Positions 45,807 through 58,659 are shown, counted from the stretch's first letter. The stretch: 64,000 bases of DNA from Poa pratensis (GCA_947311845.1 CAMZMU010000063.1:60826769-60890768); one strand, 5' to 3'. The notes: generated from the letters alone by a model not told the origin. Numbers and translations are program-made.

Positions 45807-46859
45807 GAGAGAATTCCTTGTGTGACACTGCCTTAAAATTGCGTTCCTTATTTGACATCGGTAAAAAAATTCTTCCTTACATGACTCTCCTCAAATTTTC
45901 TTTCCTTTCATGACACTCCGTTACACTGTTCCGTCAAAATAAAATAGGGTGGACAAAAATACCCTCATTGACATCCTATCGAATAAACCAGACCAAGTCA
46001 AAAAAAAAAAAAACTGAACCGTGTCCATCTCTCTCACCGCGCGTGGGCACGCCCGGCTCCGGCCGCCGGCTACAGCCATGGCGAGGGAGTCCGCCTCCGT
46101 CGCGCTCCCGCCGGAGCCCAGCGAGCAGGGACCCGCGGCGCCTCCCGCCCTCCGCCACCATCCCGCCCTCTGCCTCCGCCCTCCGTCACCATCCCGCCCC
46201 AACCTCGCCGTCCACGCGCCGGAGCCCAGCGAGCAGGAACCCGCGGCGCCTCCAGCCCTCCGCCTCCGCCACCATCCTGCCCTCTGCCTCCGCCCTGGAA
46301 GTTGCTTTCTGCCGGAGGAGGGGCTCAACGACCACAACGTCGTCCTCAAGTGCGCCGAGATCCAGACCACCATCTCCGAAGGTGAGGACAGAGTTTTGGC
46401 TCGTGAATCCCAGGTGGTTTAGCCGTAGATCTCGGCGGGGGCTCCGGTGGTTCGGAATCGGGAGCAAAAAAATCGGTGCTTTGATTGATTCTTTTGTTTG
46501 CGTGCTTGCGCCGTGAACCCTGTATGTCAGGAACTCTGCCTCTTTGAATTGGCTGCCTGGTTATTGTAGATGATCAACTGTTCTATTAGTCCTACAGATT
46601 CTCGAAAAAATATTTGTCCTAAGCTTTAGGCAGGGGAGATTCTGTCCAAATTTTTTATTTTTTGAATGCAGATCAAATTTTGCATGTCAGGGGTAAAATG
46701 GTCTTTGCATGCCTCAGTTTAACACCGTCAGTGCAGAAAATGAACTAAAGTGTCAGCAAAGGAAAGAAAAACTTCTCAGAGTCATACAGGGAAGAAAATA
46801 TTTAGGAGTGTCAAATAAGGAACGATGTTTTAAGCCAGTGTCACAGAAGGAATTCTCTC
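45807..46859 (+). mobile_element. Mutator-like element (Pack-MULE) with 9-bp target duplication
   Basis: TAAATAGAA at 45798-45806 and 46860-46868 flanks a 1,053-bp element. It starts GAGAGAATTCCTTGTGTGAC and ends in the near reverse complement; the terminal inverted repeats pair over roughly 170 bp. There is no transposase. The GC-rich centre (46020-46500) looks like a captured gene piece. It lies 330 bp after the SANT-like gene stop, so it may be in or near that gene's 3' end. Confidence 0.88.
46078..46381 (+). pseudogene. Gene-like exon carried by the Pack-MULE
   Basis: From ATG 46078 a frame of about 101 codons runs to a good donor (CCGAAG|GTGAGG, intron from 46382). The product starts MARESASVALPPEPSEQGP, repeats 'PEPSEQ' with an alanine/proline-rich stretch, and ends 'LNDHNVVLKCAEIQTTISEG'. 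I do not recognise the family. The last part looks like a real coding end of an exon. Whether it is transcribed is unknown. Confidence 0.45.
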
Positions 46860-46911
46860 TAAATAGAAGATGTAGCACAGGGGGAAAATATCTAGTGATC
46901 CGAGAGCTCAA

Positions 46912-47275
46912 ATGATACTATGATACCATTCTACACAAATCAATTTTACAAGTATCAAAAAAATTGGAAAACATTGCTGGGTGTTCACGAGATGTGTGTT
47001 TACATGCCCTAAAATTTTCAGAACCAAATTCAAAATACACGCAGAAAAACTAAAAAGACAAAATGCGAAGTGAATAGTGTCATTTTGTGTTTTGTCTTTT
47101 TGTGACACTATTCATGGTGGATTTGTCTTTTTTGTTTCTATGCGGATATTTCGAATTTGGTTATGCAAATTTTAGGAGTCGTAAACACACAACTTGTGAA
47201 CACCTACAAATTATTTCAGATTTTTTTTGAAACTTTAAAAATCAGATTTTGAAAAATGGTATCATGGTATCATGT
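46912..47275 (+). mobile_element. Long foldback MITE
   Basis: The two halves pair over about 150 bp: 'ATGATACTATGATACCATT' on the left and 'AATGGTATCATGGTATCAT' on the right, with 'GTGTTCACGAGATGTGTGTTTAC' type sequence opposed by 'GTAAACACACAACTTGTGAACAC' in part. No clear target duplication. Confidence 0.7.
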
Positions 47276-47436
47276 TAGGTGTGGGATCACTGGATAATAA
47301 GAACTAGCTACATAGCAAAAGAAAAGCCTTTTTGCCTGTCACTATTTACTTCTTCTCCCTGTATGTAAACGTAAATGAAGATGTCTAGTTTTATCCAGTC
47401 TCTCCCTCTACACTGATGGATGAACCTGTGCAAAAA

Positions 47437-48091
47437 CTACATGATTCTCGCAAAAATCTGGTCAAGGGCAGCCACAATGTTGCCGTAGCATTCCTTCACT
47501 TGTACCTCATCCTTGTCCCTGGCCGCATAGTCCAGCTGCACATGGCACAAGAGCAGAGCAAGATCAGCACGCCATGCGTGTTAGATTGCCTGTGTTTACA
47601 TTGATTTTGTGTGTGATCCCTACCCTGGTGACGCTGTTGAAGAGGTCGGAGTAGAGCCTCCGGAGCTCGGGACGCTGGCTCCCCGGTCTCGCCTGGATGA
47701 TGGCGTACAGGTCCTGCTTGAGGTTGGCGGCGCTGGCCCGCAGCGCCGCCTGCAGCTCCCGCCACGACCGGGCGTCGATGTACTCCTTGACGCGCACCAG
47801 GTTCCTCGCGTGGGTCCTCACGTTCGCCTCGGCCTCCTCGCTCGACTGCTCCGGGATGGTGATCCGAAGGTCGAGGTCGAACGCGCCGGCGATGCCCGTC
47901 GCGGGCGGCAGCAGCTGGGACGCGAGCAGCGCCGCCGCCGCCGTCGCGAGGCTTCTTCTGCTGCCGGTCGTGCTTGGGTCCTGCGGTTGCTGGTGGCCAT
48001 TGCTCGGCGGCTTGGTGCTGGGTTTGTTAGGAGAGCGGAGGAAGCTTCCGGCGAGTGATTGGATGGCGAGCTGAAATGCCATGGCGACCAT
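47437..48091 (-). CDS. PQL3: PsbQ-like protein 3 (PQL3-like), thylakoid lumen
   Basis: Two exons on the minus strand: 48091-47624 and 47535-47437 (stop TAG), joined in frame across a GT-AG intron, for 188 residues; a second Met at residue 4 is an alternative start. The N-terminus is a chloroplast transit peptide followed by a twin-arginine lumen signal ('SRRSLATAAAALLASQLLPP', ending near 'GIAGA'). The mature part is a PsbQ four-helix domain: 'EEAEANVRTHARNLVRVKEY', 'LKQDLYAIIQARPGSQRPEL', 'RRLYSDLFNSVTRLDYAARD', 'CYGNIVAALDQIFARIM'. These fit the PQL3 branch of the PsbQ-like proteins, relatives of the PsbQ subunit of photosystem II; other branches work with the chloroplast NDH complex. Branch assignment is from memory of the family. 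The gene appears intact. Confidence 0.85.
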
Positions 48092-48484
48092 CTTGGTGTA
48101 ATCTTGTTCGGTTCGCCATGTGTTCAGGACTTCAGGTGTGCCATGTATTCCGGATAACGTTAGTCACGTTCGCTAGGAGTAATTTGGCGATTGTATGCTA
48201 TTAAGATGAATCTCGCAACAATTATAAGACCACAGGCGTCCCCTATATTCTGTCCGACACATTTGAAATTGTATCTTTTTTTAGGGTATCCGACAGACAC
48301 ATGTCCGAACCTATGGGCCAGCTGCCCAAACGACGCCCCCAAACGGATCGGACAAGTGTCCGATAGTTTATTTGCTCTAAAAAAATCTACTCATTGGACT
48401 TCTCTAGTTGTAGCCCATGAAAAAGATGGATTTGGAAAAACATTGGCATAATGGAATCGTTTGAAAAACATGATACACCGATGA
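48092..48484 (-). promoter_or_regulatory. PQL3: PQL3 upstream region
   Basis: About 400 bp between the PQL3 start and a Mutator-like element. No clear promoter motif was assigned. Confidence 0.35.
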
Positions 48485-48493
48485 GTGGTTCAC

Positions 48494-49546
48494 CGAAATC
48501 ACTAAAAAAAGGCTTCCCTTTGGGAAGGAAACATGCGCGCATCGTGGTCGCGCCAAGTGGCAGCTTTTCCTACCACGCAGCCCCCCATGGGTGCTTATAT
48601 TTGTGACAAGTGGTAGCAGCAGAGAGTTTTGGTGGGATTTTCCTCTCCCCACGTCCGGTGATTGTAGCACGCATTTATTTCGAGATCCGTTTTTTGAAAA
48701 CGAAATATCTTTAGAACCGTTTATCCGAATTAGGAACGGTTTTCATATTTGAGATCCTCGCGTCGAGATCTTCAAAAGTAGATCCCATGTTGATAGGTTT
48801 TGAGAAACTTTTTTTTCTCGTACTTTGTACAACCAGTTCTGTGTACTTTGTACATCCAATAGCAACGTGTACATCTAGTAGCAGTGTGAGTGTACATTCA
48901 GTAGCTGTGCATGTGTACATTCAGCAGCATCATGTACATCCAGAAACAACGTGGTTGTGCAATCCAGTAGCAGCGTGTACATCTAGTAGCAGTGTGAGTG
49001 TACATTCCGTAACTGTGCATGTGTGTACATTCAGTAGCATCATGTACATCCAGAAACAACGTGGTTGTACAATCCAGTAGCATCGTGTACATCCAGTATC
49101 AGCGTGCGTGTACATTCAGTAGCTGTGCATGTGTGTACATTCAGTAGCATCATGTACATCCAGAAACAACGTGGTTGTACAATCCAGTAGCATCGTGTAC
49201 ATCCAGTATCATCGTGCGTGTACATTGAGTAGCATCATGTACATGTGTTCCGTATAATGTACTCCCGTATTGCTTGGACATCTTAGTTTTTAAAATTCAT
49301 CGTGATGTGTGTTTTGTACATCACGTTTTTTAGTTCACGTACCGCGCGTGCCGTCCCAGGTTTTTGTACATCCGTGCATGTGCGAGACAGCTTCTTGTAC
49401 AAGGATCCGTGCATGTGCGAGGCAATCGTACGCGGGCTTCGTCCCGCGCATCCCCGTTCGCTAGCCTCGCTCGGCCGACTGCCACGCGTCCCTCTCGCAT
49501 CACGCGCGTTACCTTTGGAAAGGGAGACCTTTTCTTAGTCCTACCC
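48494..49546 (+). mobile_element. Mutator-like element with minisatellite interior
   Basis: GTGGTTCAC at 48485-48493 and 49547-49555 flanks a 1,053-bp element. The ends are inverted repeats of moderate quality ('CACTAAAAAAAGGCTTCCC' on the left, 'AAGGGAGACCTTTTCTTAG' on the right), and GC-rich subterminal parts also pair ('AAGTGGCAG', 'CTGCCACG'). No transposase. The centre is filled by a tandem repeat. Confidence 0.78.
48837..49250 (+). repeat. Tandem repeat built from GTACATCCAGTAGC-type units
   Basis: A higher unit of about 115-125 bp ('CATCATGTACATCCAGAAAC', 'AACGTGGTTGTACAATCCAG') occurs three times (near 48926, 49039, 49149). It is itself made of related short units such as GTACATTCAGTAGC and GTACATCTAGTAGC. 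Open frames through it are repeat by-products. Confidence 0.92.
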
Positions 49547-49575
49547 GTGGTTCACTCCATTCCACTAGCGGGTAA

Positions 49576-49742
49576 TGTTTTAAATAGCCGGCTATAACCC
49601 GTTATAGCTATTTGATCATGCTGCCTCTAAATAATTTCATGTATAATTTTCCATTATAACCCTATTTAGCTTCGCTATAGCCCCACTATAGCTGCTTTCG
49701 ATGGTCGCCGTTATTTGTGATACCCCGCTATTTAAAACATTG
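49576..49742 (+). mobile_element. MITE with AATGTTTTAAATAGC terminal inverted repeats
   Basis: Left end AATGTTTTAAATAGCCGGC, right end GCTATTTAAAACATT. Interior repeats of 'GCTATA' and 'TATAGC'. About 167 bp. The superfamily is not decided because no target duplication is clear. Confidence 0.7.
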
Positions 49743-49749
49743 CTCGCTA

Positions 49750-52233
49750 GATCTCTTGTGCCCAAATAAAATATTTATTTGTTGTAACCCATAAAAAACA
49801 TGACAAAGGGGTGAAGCCAGTAAAAAATTCAGGAATTGACAATATCGAAAAATAGTTGGTTGGCTTCAGGAGTCACTCAATTGAATTCGATCAAGGACTG
49901 GACTGAAACTTCTCTGAAACTCTCGCACTAGAGTGGGTGACATGTGGCCCAGTCCGACGTGGCGGGCGTGTCTGGACATGTCCGGCACCCCGAACTGGTC
50001 CCGAAAGTTGGGGTGGATAAGGGGTTGTAGGACAGTTTTTCCAGGTGTCCAGATCTATGGGGAAATTTTCGTGTCCGGGCCCCTATTGAGCCAGTGTCGT
50101 TCTTTCGTGAGGCAAAACATATTAATCATGTGAAGGCCAGTGGCGAAGCTTGGGTTGCATGTTTGGGGAGGAGGCAAATGGGTCTAGGGGCGAAGGGCTA
50201 TACCCAAAAAAAGCTCATTGGCTGGGGGCGGTGGCGTACCCTCACTTGCATGTAGCTCTTCCAATGGTGAAAATTCCTCGATGTTGTCGCCTCCTATGAA
50301 CTAGATTCCTTATGTCTCGACTCCTCCTCTCCACGCCCTCACTTGTAGGACAAGGGTTCATGCACAGATCGGACATCAATTATTATGGGACATACCCACT
50401 TGGTATAAGTGGAATTGTGCATCGATGTGCAATATTATTAGCACTTGAAAGATAAATTCATATGTGCAGTTAATGAATGTAGTGACAACATACTCATATA
50501 GCTCAATCAGTTCAGATATCTATAGGAAAATCCTTGAGACGCTTAAAGTTCGAATCCAAGAGCAAATCACAATTTTATTGTGTAAAACTTCAAACGTCAA
50601 TCAATGACCTTAAAATAGTCGAACAATTGTGTTGTCAAATCGACTAAGAGAGTTCATTTTCAAAAGGATCACTCGAATAATGATGATTGCATACATGTAG
50701 GCATAAGCAAAATCTCTAATTGGATTCTACATGAACTATGTACATGTTGATTTTATCATACAACACATAAAAGGTCCTCGCAATCATCTTTAGACGGATA
50801 TTTGGATTATACAAATATAAATAAAGTTATAACTTGAGCATATTCCCTTAGGAATGCATATCTGTTAGTCTTCTTAAATCTAGATAAATCATAATACATA
50901 CACATATGATCATACTATCTCTAACAGGGATACAAATTATTTCATACATAGTAGAAACGACGGAGTGATATTGGGACCCGTAGCTCCAAATTCAATACCA
51001 ATGTTGCAAACTACATAACATGTGACAATATTTCTGTTGTCAATTTATTTAAAGTCCAAACCCCAACAAAATGTTTGGCATAAGTAATATCCTTCATATC
51101 TTGAAGGCACAAAAGATCTTTTAGTTCCATCAGGGACATCAAGATTCAACCATTTTGTAATATCTAAAAATGGCTACAATTATGTGATCCCACTGGAGAA
51201 CCCTTAGTAGGGATTTCTCCAAATTAGACTCTAATGTCTACTATCATTAATCTTTGTGAATTAATTACTTTATACGAATCATCATAAAATTTATATGGCT
51301 TCACGGAGTGATTTAGCACACTCCATATTATGTGGTTAATATTCAACAGAATCACCTACCATTATCTATCAAGATAATCCCACTTGTATTTCTCAAATGC
51401 ATAAGGGTTATATAGAAGACAATACTTGAAAGCAAATTGCTCCTAAATTCATATTCCTCCAAAGTGGGGAGATAAACATGTTGCACAAATATGTTGGGAA
51501 AATCTAACAAATTTATTAATAATGCCTTTAACAACTTCTATATTCCATTATTATGTTCATGGAATTGGTGCGAGAACTTGGAGATTTGCAAAATTCAGGT
51601 AGAGTAAACTCCAAACTGTAACACGTTAATGATCAGATCATACGTATTGTACTATTTTTATCTTAATGCATTTTTCCTAATAGTTTTTCATAACATGTTT
51701 TCAATGATACAATATAAATACAAGTGTTTAAATTTTTCATATCGCTTTCTCCTTATATTTTTCCACTGGAGTTTAAAGGAGTTTCCGGTGACACCGCATA
51801 TTGCACTATTTTCACTATATGAGTTCGGTAATGATTCTCATAAAAGCTTTTTAATGAGGCAATATCTACACAAGATTATATGCCATATCTTATAATTTCA
51901 TCACCGAGTTTTTGTAAAGAAAGTACACAAGACATATTTATTATTATTAAACTTATTTGTGAGGTTTTCGCCTTTTAAGCTTTTCCTAATCAAGGAGACA
52001 ATAATCAATACATGTTGCACCAGTTTCTCCTATTTTCCATGGATTTTGAAGGAGTTTTACAACATATCTAATATTTCTCTCCTCATATTTTCCCACGAGG
52101 TTTTTAGAAGAGATTCTCAAGATATCCAGATCAAAGACTATCAATATCATACTAGGAAGTTCCAACACTCAAAACTATAAGAAGAACTGTAAGACGATGA
52201 ATTCAAAATAAGACAAGGTTATCCAAGGGGGAG
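49750..52233 (+). mobile_element. Decayed copia element, 3' internal part
   Basis: AT-rich sequence without intact frames. The stretch 51740-52170 is related, in opposite orientation, to 53590-54200 inside the minus-strand copia element: both contain 'CTGGAGTTTAAAGGAGTTT'-like and 'GTTTCTCCTATTTTCC'-like phrases. It ends in the polypurine tract AAGGGGGAG (52225-52233), followed by a TG LTR start. The 5' limit is not defined. Confidence 0.55.
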
Positions 52234-52391
52234 TGTTAGAAAAACCTAGGCTAGATAGCATGTTAGCATTACTATATGCTCTCCGTCTAGACTAAGGATA
52301 TAATTGCACTAGCCAAACCCTAAATATAACGAACAAGCGGGACATGGATTTAGCGGACATGGGTACAGGTGATCCGTGATAAACGGTAACA
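52234..52391 (+). repeat. Probable 3' LTR (or part) of the decayed copia element
   Basis: Begins TGTTAGAAAAACCTAGGC directly after a polypurine tract. The end at about 52391 (ACGGTAACA) is a guess based on a CA terminus; no partner LTR was found. Confidence 0.4.
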
Positions 52392-53293
52392 CTGGATGAA
52401 AAAAATGGCATATATCATGTGTGTAGAGAATTTATGCAGCAATGTGCATGTCAAGTTTAAAACTAAAATAAAAAAGTACGTAATGTGTGCGAAAAATACA
52501 AAGTGTCCAAGATATGTACAATGATCTGGATTTTTACTGCAAAAAAAATACAAAGTTTTTCTTTTTGTTGTGTAGGCTACATACGACCGGATTTTTTCTT
52601 GAACTTCTGCACGAGTAAGTATCAAGGAAATATGTAAGTGCATGTTTCATTTCAAAAATTTCCGAGACTTTGATATATGATTTTTTAAATGTCTTGAAAT
52701 TCAAGTTCATGTGTACCATGTCCACCATGAGTATTTTCAGAACAAATTAATACACGCGCTTTTTGATTCCTCTCAATATCTGGTTTGTAAACCACCTTCC
52801 CAGCCGTGTCCCCTCGGCCGGCACCGTGAAGATACCACACTGCCACGCGAGGAGGAAGTTCACCTGGCTGTGCCACGTCGGTGAAAGAACGCCTCGGTGG
52901 CGGCGAGTGACGCACTGGCGGAGACCCCACCCGTCGCCGTAGCTCATGCCATCTGTTTTTTTTTTTCGCGCTAAGCCGGAGGCTCGCCGGCGGAAGACGA
53001 CTACCGTTTGGCGACGATCCCAGCACGGCTAACGTGTTTCTTTCCTTGGCAAACATGGTCTGAATCAGTTAATTCAGGTTCAAGTACGGAGACGGCATAA
53101 AATGAATCATCCTACTAGTATTTGGTTTCTTGCAGCTATAAATTCTTTCGTGCGCCGGTTTCAGAGTGGCCTGTCGCCACCATCTTTTTTTTTTACACGA
53201 GACGCATCTGTGGAGATGCCATCGCTACCTCCTCTACCTCTGTCTGACGGGTAGATTGGCGTATGAACAACCAAAACCCAGAACAGATGGGGT
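52392..53293 (+). other. Intergenic sequence before the young copia element
   Basis: 52400-52740 is AT-rich with MITE-like look. 52750-53060 is GC-rich and has minus-strand open frames (up to 123 codons) without recognised domains. No gene is called. Confidence 0.4.
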
Positions 53294-53497
53294 TGTTACG
53301 AATAGAATGAAACGTGTGTTCTCATTGATCAGGGCAAAGCCCTATTTATACAAGGTTGGGAACGGTTACAAAAGAGGTGGCAGTTGCCATTACAAGAGAG
53401 AGAGAGCAGTTGTTTGTACACAAGAAAAACGTGGGAAAACTATATGTCGGTTGCCTTCAAGTCGGTTCTTTAGGGTGTGCCGTTTTGATTCTCAACA
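53294..53497 (-). repeat. 3' LTR (left) of the minus-strand copia element
   Basis: 204 bp, carries GAGAGAGAGAG where the other LTR has a shorter GA run, and G at two places where the partner has T and A. Confidence 0.92.
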
Positions 53498-55987
53498 CTC
53501 CCCCTTGTACAATGCTGCTCCTCGTATTTGTTGTATTCCTTGTATAATCTTGAGAATATTTGATCTTTGATCACAAGTCTATATACTGTTGAATAACTCC
53601 TCCAAAAACCCTGTGGGAAAAATATGAGGAGAATATTGTGTAGGATATGTTGCTAAAACTCCTTTAAACCCAGTGGGAAAATAAGGAGAAAATGGTGCAA
53701 CATATAATGGTTATTGTCTCTTTGGTAACTCATATGATAAAACCTTGGAGAGGAAAAACTCATTAGTGAGTTTAGAGATCAATAAATATGTCTTGTATAC
53801 TTCCTTTACAAACCCAGTAGGGAAAACAAAAGTATGACATATGTTATTGAAGTTGATTATTTCTCCCCAAAAACCCTTTGGGAAAAATGTGAGGAGAATA
53901 GTATTTGATATGTTGTTAAAACTCCTTTAAAACCCAGTGGGAAAAGTAAGGAGAAAATTTCACAACATATATTGTTCATTGTCTCTTTGATAACTTATAT
54001 GAGAAAATCTCGAAAGGATAAAACTCATTGGTAAGTTTAGAGGACAATTGATATGTCTTGTATACATCCATTAAAAACCCCGGTGGGGAAAATAGGAGGT
54101 ATGACATACATTCTTGTGTTGATATTACCTCATTAAAAACCTTGATGAGAACCTTGAGAGTAAACTCATAAAGGGAAAAAGAGTGTAATATAATGTTTGA
54201 GTAGGTTATAATTCAGGAAGAGACTCCCCCTGATCCTTGCAATATAGGTGCAATATGCTTAGTGATATTGCCTTTGTATAACCTGTTTGCATTTGAGCAA
54301 CACAAGTATTATTATCTTGTAGATAATAGTTGGTGATTCAATATGAATGTTGAATGTGGTTTATCATTCCGTAAAGCCACATATATCAATGTGAAGCCTT
54401 GTATTTTAGAATGATAGGTGGTTGTAGCCATTGGAGTCTGTTTGGAAGACATTAATGGAATGGAAAACCCACCATGTAGGTACATGAAGCCCTTATGTGA
54501 TATAGCCTTTTGTGGGGATCATATAAGTTGCTAGTATCAGCAAATCCGATGATAATGGAGTTTAGATTTCTCTGAAATAACAAATAGGACAAGATATTTG
54601 GTGTCTTGGAGATATCGAAAGATATTCTTGAATCTATCCACTAGAGTTAGGTTCAATGGCACTGAGATTTGGAACATTATGTTCCAACATCTCTTCTCCA
54701 TCTTTCATGGTTTTGATTATATGTTTCTCTACGTCTAGAGATTGAACAACCATAGAGTTTAGATGGATATGACTTGTCCATGATTTGAAATTCTCCAATT
54801 ATTTCTGGATATAGGCTAAATGATGTACCAGATTTCTTGAGTGAAGGTGCTCGAATTGTAGCTAAAACAAAGTTTGATACTTTGCTTACATCCTTCATCT
54901 ACGATTCCGTCTCTAGATGATTACGTGGCTCATCAATATCTTATGTGTTGTGAGTGACGTTATAACCATCAACATACACTGATTTGATGAATACCCTATT
55001 GAGTATTTATTAATGAACACGTATGAGCAATCACCTTTCTGGGAGTAATCCTTTTGTATAAGGAACTCACTAAGTCGGTTGTACCAAATTTGCTCCGACT
55101 ATTGTAAGTCATGAGGTGACTTATTGAGTTTACACTATGCATGTTGCGATTTGTATCTGGATTCAGAATTTGGGATTGCCATGGGGAATCTATATGTCTG
55201 AATCAAGTGACACAGGAATATATGTGGTCACTACATCTATCAACTGCATAAATAGATGATTTGTACTGCCATTGAGAAAGTTATCGGAAAATTGATTCCA
55301 CTGATATCCGGAGAATGGATTTTGGGTATCTGCGTGAACCCTTATGCTACAAGCCTTGCTATTGACTCACCACCTTGTTGTTCTCATTCGGTTTTTGGAT
55401 GAAAACTGGTGTAGGTATTCCTTTTGTGTATACCTTCCTTTATTGAGCAAGACTATTTCTTCTTGGATTGCATCCTTTGATTGAGTCCAGTCCAAGCGAG
55501 CGTTTTTCGAACTCTGCCATGGCCATGGTCTTTGAATCCGGATCATTGTAAAGGTTGTTTGCAATCATGGTTGAGAAATGTATGTCGACAGTTGTAGGCT
55601 TTTAATTATATGTTCTCCAGAATGTATATAGTTGTGAAAATATTGTTTACCCTTGATGACTCTTCGTGGTTTCCCAATACGGTCGAGTCTAGGTATTCCG
55701 ATATCCCAGTCATTGTGTGCACTATTGAGCTGGGTTGTGATGGTTTTCCATCCATAGGGTGTATACTACCCATTTTATTTCTATCAACGTGAAGTTGACT
55801 TGCATTTACTGTTTCCTTTGTTACTTGCAAAAAAGCTGAATCCTTCTATGTGGCCGTACTTCTCCCCCTGTTGTTTTGAACAAGGAGTTGAGTGGTTTTT
55901 GTTGGTACCTCCACTCCTTCAGGCACAATTGTTGCAGAATTATAGGAATTTGTAATCTATTTGTAGCCAGTAAATGAATTTGGCAGA

Positions 55988-56432
55988 TTAATTGCAATTT
56001 GTTACAACTAATAAATTTGTGAACGTGAAGTTCAATGTTTTGAGTACGTGAATTTGAGGCGAAATGTGTTGAACATTCCAATTGATTTCCTGGCATTCTT
56101 TTTGGTACTTAAAATCTCCCCCTAATGCCCGGAAATTATCCTCACTAAGCATACTAGCCTTGAATAACTCCCCCTGGCAGGGCATGAGGTATTTATAGTT
56201 GACGGAAATACAGTTATTCCTCACATAGATCCCAAATTTTCTGTGAGGGGCCATTGATGTATGCCGCGGTGGTGATATCGGTATGTAACCGAATTATCGC
56301 AGATGGGAAATACTTTTGATTTGCACGTACTAATTTTATTGGGGAAGTACTACGATATGTAGTATGTCGCAGTTGAATTAAGTCAGCAGGGTGTAAATTT
56401 GCATGACTCCAACGCAAGGTTGGTATTTGCAA
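55988..56432 (-). pseudogene. Copia integrase C-terminal remnant
   Basis: Two overlapping broken frames read 'SHANLHPADLIQLRHTTYRS' and then 'HRKFGIYVRNNCISVNYKYL' and 'ALGGDFKYQKECQEINW', which follow the order found after the catalytic core of copia integrases. Shifts and stops separate them. Confidence 0.7.
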
Positions 56433-56740
56433 TTCATTAGTAAGAGATGTGTCATGAGCTTAATTCTCTCTTTATTAGAGATTCAACCAAGCCATTTTGA
56501 GTGTGGAAATATGGAACTGAGTGCTGAAATTCAATCCCTAGTGCCATGCAATAATCATCGAAGGCATGTGTGGAGAATTCAACAGCATTGTCCATTCGAA
56601 TCAATTTAATTCGATTTTTTGAATAGTGAGAGCTTGTAGTTTAATAGCTTGTCTCATTATTATGGAAAATACATGGTTACGTGTGGATGATAATGCACAC
56701 ATGAGACCATCATGGAGATGTGTCTATTAGAACCATGAAA

Positions 56741-57079
56741 TTAAAAAAAAATCCACACACAATGGTTGGATCTACCCACAAATTGTAGAGGTTGAGGAAA
56801 TTTAGCATCATTTATTAGATCACGACCAATGAAATTGCCGATAATTTTCCGCATCATCTCTATGGTGAGATGACCAAGGCGATCATGCCAAGTTTGGAAT
56901 GCATTGACATTCTGAAAAATTACCTTGTTCGCAACATGTGTTACGGTATTGATGTATTTGTAGTGCAATCCTGACGAGAAAGAGGGATTTTGCAATAAAT
57001 TGCTTGTCATATCCGTTGTTCTGGTAAAAAGGAGATACTCCTCATTTGTTGTCATCATGGGTTTCGTTATGGAAACCAT
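56741..57079 (-). pseudogene. Copia gag-pre-integrase remnant
   Basis: 112 residues containing 'TWHDRLGHLTIEMMRKIIGN', the gag-pre-integrase motif of copia polyproteins. Flanking parts are interrupted by stops. Confidence 0.85.
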
Positions 57080-58659
57080 TCTTATGGATATCTCTACATT
57101 ATGTAGGGTACAAACTGAATCAAGATACTATCAAGCGTTCTTGATTAATATTTGAGTACCCCATTGGGGGTGTAATTATGGCATCATCAGAGCCAATAAC
57201 TACGGTATCGCGTGCAGCGATTAAATAAATATATCATTATCTCTTAGTAAGAGTTTTGCATATATTTCCCAATGTATAGAGTTTGTGGTTCATTTTACAC
57301 AAAGAACGTTTCCTCTTTCATCAGATTGACTCCCGTAAAATTCTATACATAGAATTGCAGATTTTTCAGTGTGAAGATCTTTATCATATATATAGAACAC
57401 ATACACATTTATTTGTATCTTGAGTGCTGATACAATATACCGTGATTTGTTGTATTTGATGACAACGACTTCATATTTATTACAACAATAGATAGTCGTT
57501 CATAAGGAGTTGGGAGACTAGTAAAGCCTCCAAACAGGTCATTTGAAGCATATTCGATAACCGTGTTCTCCTTGTTCGTGGTATTTGTGACATTTGGAGA
57601 GCCCGTTGTTACATGATGTGAACTACTAGCTTCCTAGGTATTGTCATATTGAAGATTGAAGCGTGCTTCATTTTTACTTGAGTATGCAGTTGCATCCCAC
57701 GGAATGTTGGTACAAATTGACCAGGTATCGAGGAGTAATGAAAGTGCTACTATCATTCCATGTGACGCAGGGTTGACCTCAACTTCCACATCCCATGTTG
57801 GTTAGTTCTGACCGTCGAGACCAAGCTCATTGAATTCTGGCCAACTTAAATCACATGGGGTTTGAACAATAGACTTGTTCAATTTACTGTGTGTAAATTA
57901 GAAGTCGTCATGGTAATGTCGTATAAAGTTGCAAAATTTTGTGAACTCAAGTGAAGACTTAAGTGTAGACCTCAAACATTATCATAACACTTTGAGATAT
58001 CACCATTTTTATGAAGTCCGTCTCGCGTGGAGATATCAACATTTTATGGAGTCCGTCTCACAACACTAAGAAGCATAATCTGATCGAAATCAGTAGATGC
58101 TTGATCTTAGTACTTTGTTATGATTTAATTTAAATATATGGAGAGCACGTTGAAGGTAGTCATAATGTCAATTTGACAAAATGTAGACCTTACAATAATC
58201 GTGGATAATTGCACATAATGCAGTAGATGACATATTACCTTGTGATCCCATATATAAATTTGAGATAGTCACTTCACAATTTTGCATATCAAGTCAATTC
58301 GAATTAAGTCAATTTTATGCTTTTTAGGCATTTTTGGACTTAATTGATGGTGAGTTGATACTAAATTTTGCAAGAAAAATGAATCTCAATTGCAAAATAA
58401 TATTATTGTGCCATTTGTATATGTTTGTAGGGATTGCATATTGCAAACACATTGAACATATAATCATTTATAGACACAATTTGGTCTAAAACATCAATTC
58501 AGTACATGATGTATTTACACAGATATAGAAAGTCTAGAACATGACAAGTACTTAATTATAGCACTGGTAGTTGGACCTATCTACGAAATCTGGACCTAAA
58601 ACATGACAAAGCACTAAGACATGTACTAGTGAAGCCACGTACTACGGGTTAGACAGCAG

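Noticed and set aside
48787..49225. CRISPR-like spaced repeats
   Set aside because: The array is a two-level minisatellite in a plant Mutator-like element, with no constant repeat/unique spacer pattern and no cas genes.
52685..53056. 123-codon minus-strand frame with a GC-rich start
   Set aside because: No domain, no splice signals that extend it, and it overlaps another open frame.
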